A stretch of DNA of 64,000 nt, from contig NW_024466607.1 in the NCBI RefSeq assembly GCF_017591425.1, positions 10,734,501 to 10,798,500 of the forward strand, in the 5' to 3' direction. The position numbers and the translations under genes were made by a program. The DNA comes from Ochotona curzoniae (Eukaryota; Chordata; Mammalia; Lagomorpha; Ochotonidae). Each line of letters starts with the position of its first letter. The stretch's first letter is position 1. Shown here in pieces: positions 11,401 through 22,538 of the stretch. The notes under the pieces are model-generated. The model was not told the origin of the DNA. It was given only the letters and a program-made list of their open reading frames with translations, and ran no database searches.

Positions 11401-13086
11401 AAGTCTGAGAATACAGAATCAAAGAGAATATCCTCTTCCATTAGCTATTATTTTTATTTCAGAGCTTTGAAAAATCAAATTTTATAATTATTATTCAATA
11501 TAACTCCATTAGTTAAGGCTAAAAGTCATCTGAGGAGGATGAAAAATGCCTATGTGATCAGGTTCTTCTTTTACACACTTTGATTTTTTAGCATTACTTG
11601 TGACACATTTCATTTCCTGTTTTATTTATTCTCTGCCTCACTCCAGGGTGACGGCCAGTCTACTCACATGATTAATGCATGTATATGTTAAAGGGAGCAG
11701 TTCTCAGGAGTAACATTCTCCTTCTAAATCCAGCTAGGAATTACTCTGAGGATCCTTAACAATAGACATTACGCCATAAAAAAAAGACATCCCAGACAAC
11801 ATCCTAGGAGACAGGTGACAATGAGCATTGCGTGCCTGGGTCCCTTCCCTCTCAGCACAGGCTGATGCCAGCCCCCCTGAAAAACGAATCAGCAAGAACA
11901 CCCCTCAAGGGGCAGCGAGTGGCACGGGCTAATTAGAATGCAACACACAATTTCTCTGTGGATCTGGTATGATCCAGGGTAGACTTGGAAACCTCTGCAG
12001 CGTATAACCCCCTTGAACGTGTTACAATCAAACTGGACAAATACTGGGAAGCGGTGAATACCCTGGGAAAACGAATACCCTGGACTCCCGAGTCTACCTT
12101 TGCAGGTGGGGAGTAAGTTCCAGAAGCCTCATGATATCGAGCAGTCATCCTTCAGGAGCTGGCTCATGTAAATGGTGCGCAAGGTTCAGTGGAGGCGATC
12201 ATGTGTTTTAGAGGTTGGGTCATAACCATTTTCCAATCAGTATGAAGTATCTTACAGCAACCAGAGCTGGTATGGTAATACATGCCAGCTGTTTTTCAAC
12301 CCTCTAATATTTAACCAAAGCACAAAGTGTCAAACAACGAGGATTTGAGACTTCTTATTCCTGTATTTTCAGAGAGCCCAATGTAGCACCAGACCCCTTA
12401 GTGCACTGTATGCAAGCCAGACAGTGAATAACGCTAACTGTTATCAAGTCTTCTCCTTGAACTGCAGGACAGTCTGTCACTGCTGCTTGCAAGAGAGAAG
12501 TGATGAGCCCAAGATAGTGGATGGGCTGTGCCCTGCTGTGTGGCCTCTGCAGTTTAAGCAGCCATGGCGCACTGTCAGATTGTATCTTGAGTGCCCTGCT
12601 ACATATCCCACAGTGAGCTGGGTCATGGCTAGGACAGGGGAAGTAACCCAAGCCACAGGCGGGAGGGCTAGGCAAGGGCCCCCCGGCTGCTCAGAGGCCT
12701 GGGCATCAAGGCAGCAGTTCAACCGCAGCATCTCTCCCCACTCAATCCTACATGCTAAAACCCATTCTGTATGTTTTTAGTTTTTCCTTTGACTCTCAGA
12801 AAGCTCTGAACTAGTGAAAATGTACGAAAGTGACCATGATGCCATCTCTAGGATCTGCATAAAGACCTACAAGCCACCCAGCAGCTGTTAGGTGCTCATC
12901 TCAGACCGGTGGTGGCAACAGCAACGATAACGACTCTCGGCCTTCTTGTTAAAGAGACGATGGGAAACGGCAGGTATTGTGAGAAACTGATGATCCCAAC
13001 TCTTACAGCAACATCTATAAAATACTCTAAATTTTCTTAACATCATCTGGCAAGTCTAAATTTTTCGCTTTCCAAGAACTAAATAT
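11401..13086. other. Intergenic sequence, nothing recognised
   Basis: Unique-looking sequence. Overlapping open frames of 84-118 codons at 12355-12780 on both strands lack any recognisable domain. This could hide distal regulatory DNA, but I see no specific signal. Confidence 0.5.
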
Positions 13087-13102
13087 AAATTTTCTTATAA
13101 TC

Positions 13103-13428
13103 GGGCCCGGCGCGGTGGCGCAAGTGGTTAAAGGTCCTCGCACGCCCGGGATCCCATATGGGCGCCGGTTCTAATCCCGGCAGCCCCGCTTCCCTTCCAG
13201 CTCCCTGCCTGTGGCCTGGGGGGGCAGTCGAGGACGGCCCAAAGCTTTGGGACCCTGCACCCACGTGGGAGACCCCGAAGAGGCTCCTGGCTTCGGATAG
13301 GCATAGCATCGGCCTGTTGCGCTCACTTGGGGAGTGAATCATCGGACGGAAGATCTTCCTCTCTGTCTCTCCTCTCTGTATATCCGCCTTTCCAATGAAA
13401 AAATAATAAAAATAAATCTTTAAAAAAA
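13103..13428 (+). mobile_element. CSINE, young copy with 5-bp head deletion
   Basis: Near-consensus young copy. It lacks the 5 bases (cttgc-type) normally between ggtcctcgc and acgcccggg. The duplication aaattttcttataat lies at 13087-13101 and 13427-13441. Confidence 0.95.
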
Positions 13429-13675
13429 ATTTTCTTATAATAACGTGGCAGCCAGTTTACATTTTAAGACCACTGGGTGAGTCAATACTGGCAATGTTTG
13501 ATCTTACAACTGAATAACCCCTGACTGGACTGAAACACAAGTGCCTTGTCATAGCACCTGGAAGTCACAGCTGAGTAACACTGCAGGTGTTCAGTCAAAA
13601 TAGACTGGCAAATGCTTGTACTCTTTAGGGAGGAATTTCTAGAGTGTTTCAGCGCTTGAGTAAAGTTCAACTGTG

Positions 13676-13980
13676 GGGGGCCTGGTGGCGTGGCCTAGCA
13701 GCTAAAGTCTTCACCTTGAACACGCCGGGATCCCATATGGGCGCCGGTCTAATCCTGGCAGCTCCACTTCCCATCCAGCTCCCTGCTTGTGGCCCGGGAA
13801 AGCAGTCGAGGACGGGCCAAAGCCTTGGGAACCTGCACCCATGTAGGAGACCTGGAAGAAGTTCCTGGCTCCTGGCTTTGGATCGGCATAGCATCGGCCG
13901 TGGGGCTCACTTGGGGAGTGAATCATCAGACGGAAGATCCTCCTCTCCGACTTTCCAATAAATAAATAAATCTTTAAAAA
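13676..13980 (+). mobile_element. CSINE
   Basis: Head ggggcctggtggcgtggcctagcagc, full body, tail aaataaataaatctttaaa. The duplication aaagttcaac is seen at 13662-13671 and again directly after the tail. Short deletions occur near the CT-rich 3' part. Confidence 0.92.
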
Positions 13981-14113
13981 AAAGTTCAACGGCGGGACTA
14001 TGGTTAAGATGATGATATAGAGGCCATCACTTGTTCTGTCTAGTCAAACACCACACCATGGGTTTACACCTTAAATTGTTACTAACTCTGTGATTGTGAA
14101 AACTGACCTCAGT

Positions 14114-14434
14114 TTCAAAAATTTTCTTTATTTTTTACTTGGAAAGGCAGATATACAGAGAGAAGGAGAAACAGAGAAAGATCTTCTTTCTGCTGGTTCA
14201 CTCTCCATGTGGCCCCAATGGTCACAGCCGAACCAATCTGAAGCCAGGAGCCTCTTTGGAGTCTCCCAGGCAGGTGCAGGGCCCCAAAGCTTTGGGTCAT
14301 CCTCAGCTGATTTCCCAGGCCACAAGTAGGGAGCAGGAAGAGAAATGGAGCAACCAGGACACAAACCAGTGCCCACGTGGGATCCCAGAGGATGCAAAGT
14401 GAGGATTTTGGCCACTGATTCATTACACCAAGCC
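14114..14434 (-). mobile_element. CSINE
   Basis: Minus-strand copy flanked by a perfect 17-bp duplication, tgaaaactgacctcagt, at 14097-14113 and 14435-14451. The body has diverged by many point changes, yet the duplication is intact. Confidence 0.92.
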
Positions 14435-15765
14435 TGAAAACTGACCTCAGTATATTTCAAGCAAAAAGTTTTACTGATTTCCTTACTTGGGAGTGATTTT
14501 TGGTCATTCACCAGTAACAATTTTTTCACTGGTCCAAGCTTGCATTTACTAACTAGCCAGAATTACTCAGTACTTCCTATAAAAACACTCACTGCAAAGG
14601 ACATGCTTAAATTGGATGCCAAAACCCTATTTGGGAGAAAAAAAAAACCAAACATGAAATTGGGGAGCAAAGCTAAGCTCAAGTCCTGGCATGGCCACTT
14701 ACTGATAATTTTTCCAAAACAAACAAACTGAAAGAATCTGTTCGCCCTCGTCCTGCCTCCACAAAAGAGACGGTAAGCATCACAAAAGTGTGTGAAAGCA
14801 AAAAAAAATCCAGTGAAAGTTCAAGGGAAATCCAAACCAGACAGCAGGAATATTTATGGGAAAAACAAAACTGCAGGACAAACATGACACTTACCAATAA
14901 TAACCTTGAGTGTACACTGTTTAATTCACCAAGGGACAGACACAGACTGGCTGAATAAAGAGCCATCTATTTGTTGCCTACATAAAAAACACACCTCACC
15001 AACAAAGACACAAACTAAAACTGCAAGGATGCAAAAAGATATTCCATGTCCACAGAAAGCAAAATGAGCAAGTTGCCATTTTCTAATACAGAAAAAAAAA
15101 AAAAAGACTTTAACACACAACTAATAAAAGGGCAATATTTAATTCAACAATTCAATTCAACAATCAATTCAACAAGATGATGAGACTATAGTAAGTGCTA
15201 GGGCACCAGGCTATTTAAAACAAATGTTACTGGATCTAAAGGGAGACATAGGCTCTGGTACAGCAATAACGGGGGGGACTTAATACTATACTTTCATCAA
15301 TGGACAGATCAAGTAGACAAGAAAAAAAGGAAGGAAGAAAGGGAGGGAGGGAGGAACACAGCTAACCGACACAGTTGACCAGATGGACCTAACTGATATC
15401 AATAGAATAATCAATCCTACAACTGAAGAATACATGTTCACCAGTGCATGGAACTTTTTCTAGAACAGACCATGTGCTATTTCATATGCAAATCTAGCAG
15501 AGTCAGTAAAACTGAAATCATATTTTGTATCTTTTCTCAAGAGTATGAAACTGGAAATTAACCTAAGAAACTAAATAAATATTCAGTGCATATGGAATGA
15601 ACACGTTCCTGAATGCACAGTGGATCAGAGAAGAAATCTAACAGAAATTCTAAAATTCCTAGAAACAAATGAAGATGACAATACAACTCATTAAAATATA
15701 TGGGCTAGAGCAAAAGCAGTGTCAAGAGGAAAGTTTATAGCAATTAATGCTAGAAGAAACTGGAG

Positions 15766-16089
15766 GGCCCAGCGCAGCAGCCTAATGGCTGAAGTCCTCA
15801 CTTTGCACGTGCCAGGATCCCATATGGGCGCCAGTTCTAATCCCAGCAGCCCCATTTCCCATCCAGCTCCCTGCCTGTGGCCTGGGAAGGCAGTCAAGGA
15901 TGGCCCAAAGCCTTGGGACCCTGCACCCATGTAGAAGACCTAGAAGTTGCTCCTGGCTCCTGGCTTCAGCTTGGCTCAGAACCGGTTGTTGTGGCCACTT
16001 GGGGAGTGAATAGCGGATAGAAGATCTCGGTCTCTCCTCTTCTCCTTATATCTGACTTTCCAATAAAAATAATCTTTTTAAAAAAAAAA
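15766..16089 (+). mobile_element. CSINE inside L1 ORF2
   Basis: Head gggcccagcgcagcagcctaatgg, tail aataatctttttaaaaaaaaa. The L1 motif gaaactgga precedes it and recurs after the tail, marking the target duplication. Confidence 0.92.
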
Positions 16090-18224
16090 CTGGAAAGGCA
16101 TAAAATAAATGATCTAACAGTGTATCTCAAGGACCTATAGAAACAAGTACAAACCAAATATAAAGCTTGTAAGAAATTAAAGAAAAACAAGATTGAAACA
16201 AAAAATCAGCTCTTCATTTTGCTATTAAAAAGAAAAAAGCAACATGGATGTACCACTGGCTCAACTAACCAAAATTTTAAAAGGGGGACAAGAACTAAAA
16301 TTAGTAAAATACGAGATGAAAAAGGAGGTGTTACGATGGATACTACATCAGGAATCACTGGAACAGCCAGTCAGCACCAACCTGGAAAAGGCACACGCCA
16401 TGGGTAGATTCCTGCATTCATAGTCTACTCAACTGAGTCATGAAAATATAGAAAACCTAAAGAGACCAACGACCCAATCAGAGACTGAATCACTAATGTG
16501 GACTGCCTTCCCAACAAAGAAGAGCCCAGGACCAGTTCACTTCACTCTTGAATTCCACCAACATTTAAAGAAGAACTAACATCAATTCTTCTCAAACTAG
16601 TCAAAATAATCCAAAGAGAGACTCCTCCCACATTCCTTCTACAGGTCCGGTCATCACTCTAATTCCAAAGCCAGGGGAAAGCGAAAGAAAGCTATAGAAC
16701 ACCACCCACAATGAACATGTAAGTTAAAATCCTCAACAAAATACCACTCAATTGAATGCCACAACACAACAGAAAAATCATTCACCCGGTCTAAGCACAA
16801 TTTATCCCTGGAGTACAGAAATGGTTCACCATGAGCAAATCAATCACTGTGGTATATTAACAAATGAGAGAATTAAAGCCATATGATTATCTCAATAGAC
16901 ACACAGAACACATCTGATAAAACACAATATCCTAATGATAAAAAAAAGGCAAGTTGGGTATAGAAGGAACATACCTCAACACAATCAAGACAGTGTATGA
17001 CAAACCCACGGCCAGCATCTCATTGAATGGGGAAAAAGAGGGAAGCACTTCCACAAAGACACAGGACCAGACAAGAGTACTACTTTTATCATTACTACAA
17101 CACACTCCTGAAAGTTTTATCCCAAGCCACTGGGTGAGAAAATACATGAAAGGGATCCGAATTGGAAAGGAGGATGCCAAATAATTCCTGCTTGCAAATG
17201 ACATGATCCTATACACAAGGGAACCAAAGGCCTCCACAGATGGATGACTGGAACGCCTACAGGAGCTTGGCAGAGTTTCAGGATAGAGACGCCAACACAC
17301 AAAAATCAATAACCTTGATACCTACAAGCAACACCATGACTGCGAATTTGTAAGATAGTAATAGCTATAAAAATAATCACCTAGGGATACATTTTTTTCA
17401 TTTTTTATGAATTTAAACAAAATGGATTTTGCACACTCCATAAGTACAGTTCAAGAAGACAACAGCGGCTCCCTTGGCTCGGCTTCATCCCCGCTCTTGT
17501 AACTCTCTCTTCATCAGATTCTGCTAAGATATGATGTTAGACCACTCTAAAATTTACTTAATTCGCCATAAATTATAACTTGAAACAAGTAAAAAAAATA
17601 CCTTGGTATTGGCACAAGAATAGACATGTCAGCCAACGAAACAGACTATAGAGACCCCAGAAATATATCCATACACATACAACCAAATAATCTGTAACAA
17701 ATGAACTAAAATCTTTCCCTGGAGAAGATGATTTCTTCAACAAATCGTGTTGGCAAAATTGGATCTCTGCACGCAGAAGCATGAAACAAGACCTCTACCC
17801 TTGCGGAATTAGAGATCTAAGATCTGAATGCATCACATTACTGGAGGAAACACAACAACCATTGCAAAATGCAGGAGTAGATAAAGATTTCTTGGATTAA
17901 GACTCCAGCAGCACAGGCAATAAAAGCAAAAATGAATGAAATTACATCAGGCTAAGAAGCTTCTGCGCAGCCAAGGAAACACTCAGCAAAGAGACAACCA
18001 ACAGAATGGCTGAAAATGGTTGCAAACTACATATCTGATTAATATGCAAAATATATAAGCAGCTCAAGAAACTCAACAACAAAACAAGCAATTCAGTTAG
18101 GACATGGGCTAAGGATATGAATGGGCATTTTTCAAGGAATGAAATATGAATGGTCAACAGTCATGTGAAAAGATGCTCAGGCTTATCAGCCATTGGGGAA
18201 ATGCAAATAAAAAGCCACCATGAG

Positions 18225-18819
18225 GGGCTGGGCGCACCAACAGGACCCTCAACCCCACTGGCCATTTTTGCTTGGTTGGACAGGGGCGCAGCCCGGCCCG
18301 GCTGCTGAAAGACAGCAGAGGCCATCTTGGCCTGAGCCCGCTGGCTGCCTGCCAAAGAGCCCCAGGGACCCAGGGGAGTGGAATTACTGCCCAGGGACAT
18401 CAATGGAAAAGGCCACCATACATGTAGGTGAGGAATGAATCCTGAGGAACTCCCAACAACAGGGCCACTATACTTGCAGGTAAATGAGGGGATTGAGACC
18501 TGGTGGTTTGGAGTGGCAAGACTGGCAGTAATTCAGAACTGTTGAACTATCAAAACCTCTTGATCAGGACTTTCAGAGCATGCCCAACATCAGGAATGAT
18601 GCCCAACTGGGGTGATGTTGGGTGGCTGTCCTCCCATCCCAGGGTATGGAGGCATTTAGGAGACTAGGTGTGGCTTCTCCCTTTATCTTTCCCCTCTCTC
18701 CTGATACAGGAAGGAAAAAAAGACAATGTGTGAGTAACGGTCTCACCCACATTCCTGTTTCCCTAGACCCTTATTATCCTAAGCAAGTATGTGAAATCAT
18801 CAAAAATAAAATTTTCTTT
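18225..18819 (+). mobile_element. Unknown retroinserted element, about 595 bp
   Basis: A segment unrelated to L1 or CSINE interrupts the L1 exactly between two copies of aaaaagccaccatgag (18209-18224 and 18820-18835). That is a perfect 16-bp target duplication. The insert starts gggctgggcgcaccaac, has a GC-rich first 150 bp and an AT-richer end with AATAAA about 10 bases before the junction. These features fit L1-mediated retroposition of a polyadenylated RNA. It could be a processed copy of an unknown noncoding transcript or a lineage-specific composite element. A 72-codon open frame at 18220-18438 is not recognisable. I cannot name the family. Confidence 0.7.
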
Positions 18820-19100
18820 AAAAAGCCACCATGAGGTTTCTATTCACTCCAATTAGAATAGATATCATCCAAAACTCAAAAAACAACAAGTGTGGTAAGG
18901 ATGAAGGGGACAAGGGTCCCTAATATAGTGTTGGTGGAAACAAGATCAACACAGGAGACCATGTGAAGATTCCTCAGAAATCTGAGAATGAATCGACCAC
19001 AGGACGCAGTACCCACTCTTGAGAACTCGCCCAGAGAAAAGGAAGTCAGCATAGGAATGCTGTCAGGGCCCCCTGCTACCTCACACAGGGTAATGTCATT

Positions 19101-19433
19101 TTCCTTTTTTTTTTTAGCTTTATTTTTATTGCAAAGTCAGATATACAGAGAAGGGGAGAGACAAAGAGGAAGATCTTTCGTTCCCTGATTCACTCCCCAA
19201 GTGACCGCAACAATCGGTGCTGTGCCAATTCAAAACCAGGAGCCAGGAACTTCTTCCAGGTCTCCCATATGGGTGCAGGGTCCCAAGGCTTTGGGCCATC
19301 TTCGACTGCTTTCCCAGGCCACAAGCAGGGAGCTGGATGGGAAGTGGGGCTCCCGGGATTAGAACCAACGCTCCTATGGGATCCTGGCGTGTTCAAGGTG
19401 AGGACATTAGCCATTAGGCCACTGCACTAGGCC
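19101..19433 (-). mobile_element. CSINE, first of the seven-SINE cluster
   Basis: T-run and tttatttttattgcaaagtc on the left, ccactgcactaggccc on the right: a full-length minus-strand copy inserted in the L1 3' region. Confidence 0.92.
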
Positions 19434-19659
19434 CAGTTGCTTCATTCTCAATGCAGCTCCCTACCAATGTGCTTGGGAAAGCAGTGGAAGACAGCCCCAT
19501 GCTTGGGCTCCTGCACCCACAAGAGACACCCAAACAAAGTTCCTGGCTCCTGGCTTCGTGCTTGCCCCACTCTAACAATTACAGCCATTTGGGGAGTGAA
19601 CCAGTGGATGAAAAATCTCTGTCTCTCCCTCTCTAACTGTTCCTTCAAATAAAGAAATA
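19434..19659 (+). mobile_element. CSINE, 5'-truncated old copy
   Basis: Lacks the tRNA-like head. Starts near the atgcagctccctaccaatgtgcttgggaaagcag segment and runs to ttcaaataaagaaatag. Confidence 0.75.
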
Positions 19660-19989
19660 GGGCCCAGGACAATGGCTCAATTGGCTAATCTTCCACCTCC
19701 AAGCACCAGTATACCAAGCGCCAGTTAATGTCTTGGCTGCTTCACTTCCCATCCAGCTCCCTGCTTGTGGCTGGGAAAACAGTTGAGGATGGCCCAAACA
19801 CTTGGGACCCTGAACCCACGTGGGAGACCTGGGAGAAACTCCTGGCTCCTGGCTTCGGATTGGCTCAGCTCCAGCCATTATGGCCGCTTGAGGAGTGAAC
19901 CATCAGACAGAAAACCTTCTTCTCTGTCTCTCCCCCCTCTGTATATCTGCCTTTCCCATAAAAACAAAATCTTTAAAAAAAAAAAAAAA
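19660..19989 (+). mobile_element. CSINE
   Basis: Head gggcccaggacaatggctcaattgg (a ggctcaattggctaa subfamily also seen at 41464), tail aaaacaaaatctttaaaa. Confidence 0.92.
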
Positions 19990-19993
19990 GTCT

Positions 19994-20297
19994 AGGCCCA
20001 GGCTAAATCCTCCCCTTGCATCCACCAGAATCCCATATAGGCGCCAGGTCATGTCGTGGCTGCCCCACTCCCATCCAGCTTCCTGCTTGTGGCTGGGAAA
20101 GCAGCTGAGGACAGCCCAGGTCCTTGGGACCCTGCACCCACATGGAAAACCTGGGAGAAGCTCCTGGCCTCAAATTGGCTCAGCTCTGACTGTTGTAGCC
20201 ATTTGTGGAATGAATCAACAGATGGGAGATTTTCCTATCTCTTCTTCTCTCTGTAAATCTACCTTTCCAATAAAAATAAGTAAGTCTTTAATAAAGC
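19994..20297 (+). mobile_element. CSINE with shortened head
   Basis: Head reads aggcccaggctaaatcctccccttgcatccacc, lacking about 20 bases of the usual head. The copy at 21021 shares this deletion, so the two probably derive from one deleted subfamily. Confidence 0.9.
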
Positions 20298-20313
20298 TTT
20301 TAAGAAATTCTTC

Positions 20314-20990
20314 GGGCCCAGTGAGGTGGCCTAATACCTGAAGTCCTCACCTTGAGTGTGCCGGGATCCCATATGGACGCCAGTTCTAATCCCCGCAGCC
20401 CACTTCCCATCCAGCTCCCTGCTTATGGCCTGGGAAAGCAGTCGAGGACAGCCCAAAGCTTTGGGACCCTGCACCCATGTGGGAGATCTGGAAGAAGTTA
20501 CTGGCTCCTGGCTTCAGATCAGATCCAGCCATTGTCACCACTTGGGGAGTGAATCATTGGACGGAAGATCTTCCTCTCTGTCTCTCCTCCTCTCTGTACT
20601 TTTTTTTTTTTTTAAAGATTTATTTTTATTGTTTTTTTTTATTGGAAAGGCGGATATACAGAGAGGAGAGACAGAGAGGAAGATCTTCCGTCCGATGATT
20701 CACTCCCCAAGTGAGCCGCAACGGGCCGATACTATGCCGATCCAAAGCCAGGAGCCTCTTCTGGGTCTCCCACGCGGGTGCAGGGTCCCAAAGCTTTGGG
20801 CCGTCCTCGACTGCTCTCCCGGGCCACAGGCAGGGAGCTGGAAGGGAAACAGGGCTGCCGGGATTAGAACCGGCGCCCATATGGGATCCCGGGCGTGCAA
20901 GGCGAGGACTTAACCACTTGTGCCACCGCGCCGGGCCCACCTCTCTGTACTTTTGACTTTGCAATAAAAATTGAAATATTTTTTTTAAAT
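20314..20990 (+). mobile_element. CSINE split by a younger SINE
   Basis: Head and body at 20314-20600 and tail at 20940-20990 (cctctctgtacttttgactttgcaataaaaattg) form one copy. The young minus-strand SINE at 20601-20938 interrupts it near its 3' end. Confidence 0.9.
20601..20938 (-). mobile_element. CSINE, young copy nested in another SINE
   Basis: Near-consensus young copy. The host-SINE sequence cctctctgtactttt appears at both 20589-20603 and 20940-20954, showing a duplication made when it landed in the older SINE. Confidence 0.95.
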
Positions 20991-21020
20991 GACAGGAAGA
21001 ATTTTTTTAAAAAATATTCT

Positions 21021-21318
21021 GGGCCTGGACTAAATCCTTGCCTTGCATCCATCAGGATCCCATATGGGCGCCAGTTCACGTCCTGGCTGCCCCACTTCCC
21101 ATACAGCTCTCTGCTTGTAGTTGGGAAAGCAGTAGAAGTCAGCCCAAAGCTTTGGGACCCTGTACTCATGGGGGAGACCCGGAAGAAGCACCTGGCTCCT
21201 GGCTTCAGATCATTTGCAGCCATTTGGGGACTGAATCAACAGAGGACAGATCTTCCTCTGTCTCTCCTCCTCGCTGTGTATCTGCTTTTGCAATAAAAAT
21301 AAGTAAATCTGAAAAAAA
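21021..21318 (+). mobile_element. CSINE with shortened head
   Basis: Head gggcctggactaaatccttgccttgcatcc carries the same head deletion as the 19994 copy. Tail aataaaaataagtaaatctg. Confidence 0.9.
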
Positions 21319-21402
21319 ATTTTTTTTTTTTGTTCTCTGTTTATAGCAGCTGAATTCACAATGGCTAAATTATGGAACCTATCCAGATGTCCATTAACTG
21401 AT

Positions 21403-21701
21403 TGGATATCATTTGCAGGACAATAATTGATTAGATATTGTTTGTGTGAAAACTGATTGGATATCATTTGTATGAGGACACTTGATTGGATATACAAAAC
21501 AAAGAGACACTTTCAGACAAGGGTGTGGAAGCAGCTGATGGGTTCTGAGAACAGACTATGCGAACTATGTAAGCTCCTCAGCGCCTCCTCCCTTACCTGG
21601 GTGACCCTCAGTCTATAAAAGCCTGCTGCCACTAATAAACGGGCTATTCAGTATTCTTGCCCGCTCTGTGCACCAAGTCCATTGCTGCAGGACAGCAAAC
21701 A
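21403..21701 (+). mobile_element. Solo endogenous retrovirus LTR (299 bp)
   Basis: The L1 is interrupted by a segment that starts TG and ends CA and is flanked by a 7-bp match, aactgat, at 21396-21402 and 21702-21708. It has LTR anatomy: a U3 with four imperfect repeats containing gattgga or gattaga, a TATA box (TATAAAA, 21614-21620) and a polyadenylation signal (AATAAA, 21634-21639), followed by a short U5-like end. No internal viral sequence is present, so this is a recombined solo LTR. The ERV family was not identified; a 6-bp duplication with one chance match would fit a class II element. Confidence 0.8.
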
Positions 21702-22538
21702 AACTGATAGCTGAGTAAAAAAGCTGTGGAATATACACACAATGGGATAGTATTCAGCCATAAAAAGAGAATAAAAGCTTGTCTCTCACAACAATACGGA
21801 TACAAATGGAGATCACTGTGCTGCTTAAAGTAAGCCAGACCCCTGAAAGACAACTACTGCGTTCTCCCTTATTTGTAGCAACTAATATACAGAGTATTAA
21901 AAAAAAAACACATAAACAAAATTGATATTTTGAGCCATGATTATTGCTAATAGCCCCTGTCTATACTCTTGAACAGTGGTTTTTCTACTTAAAAAGAACT
22001 ATTGAAATTGGTCAGAATCCTCAGGACATGCACACCATCGGGCCCCCGGGGCGGATACTGGCTGGTGGTTCCCCACCCCTGAGTACTGGGACATCTGGGA
22101 GGCTGCGCGTGCCTTCCCCCAGGGACAAGAAGAAATGGAGAATTTGGAGACAAAGGTTTCATCCTCTTTTCCCTGGCCCTCAATCCTTCCCACCCTGGTC
22201 AACCATGTAATCATCAGCAAAAGTAATTAAAAAAAAAAAAAGGAAAACATCAAGGACCTGCTGCCCACTCGTGCCTTGCGCGAACCTTCTGGATACTTTC
22301 TGTGCTCGATGCGCTGCTGTGGGTGGTGTTGCTCATTGAAGCAAGAGTGAAGAAAGAGTGAAGAAAACTGGATGTGAACAGAAGTGAATTTGTGCACGGT
22401 TAGGGGTAGTGGCAACACTTTTAAAGGCACAGCTTTTATTTTGTCCTTATTAAGGCTTTAAATCAAAGCTATTTCTAGAAAATGAACTATTTTCAGAAAC
22501 TCTAGAGAGGTAAACCTTTATAGTCCATTAACTTGTAC

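Larger units (their letters stand above)
14720..22241 (+). mobile_element. Decayed L1 retrotransposon (ORF2 plus 3' end), multiply interrupted
   Basis: An old mammalian-type L1. Around 14880-15060 it follows the start of ORF2 and its endonuclease region (cagactggctgaataaagagcc). At 15370-15760 and 16090-17390 it continues through endonuclease and reverse-transcriptase landmarks (gcccaggaccagttcacttc, cattgaatggggaaaa). The 3' part resumes after each insertion, and the element ends with an A-run at 22227-22241. It is broken by SINEs (15766, and seven at 19101-21318), a 595-bp unknown element (18225-18819) and a solo LTR (21403-21701). The stretch at about 17395-17595 does not follow L1. No frame is intact. 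Confidence 0.75.

Noticed and set aside
16932..17309. 125-codon minus-strand frame
   Set aside because: Antisense of decayed L1 ORF2; not an independent gene.
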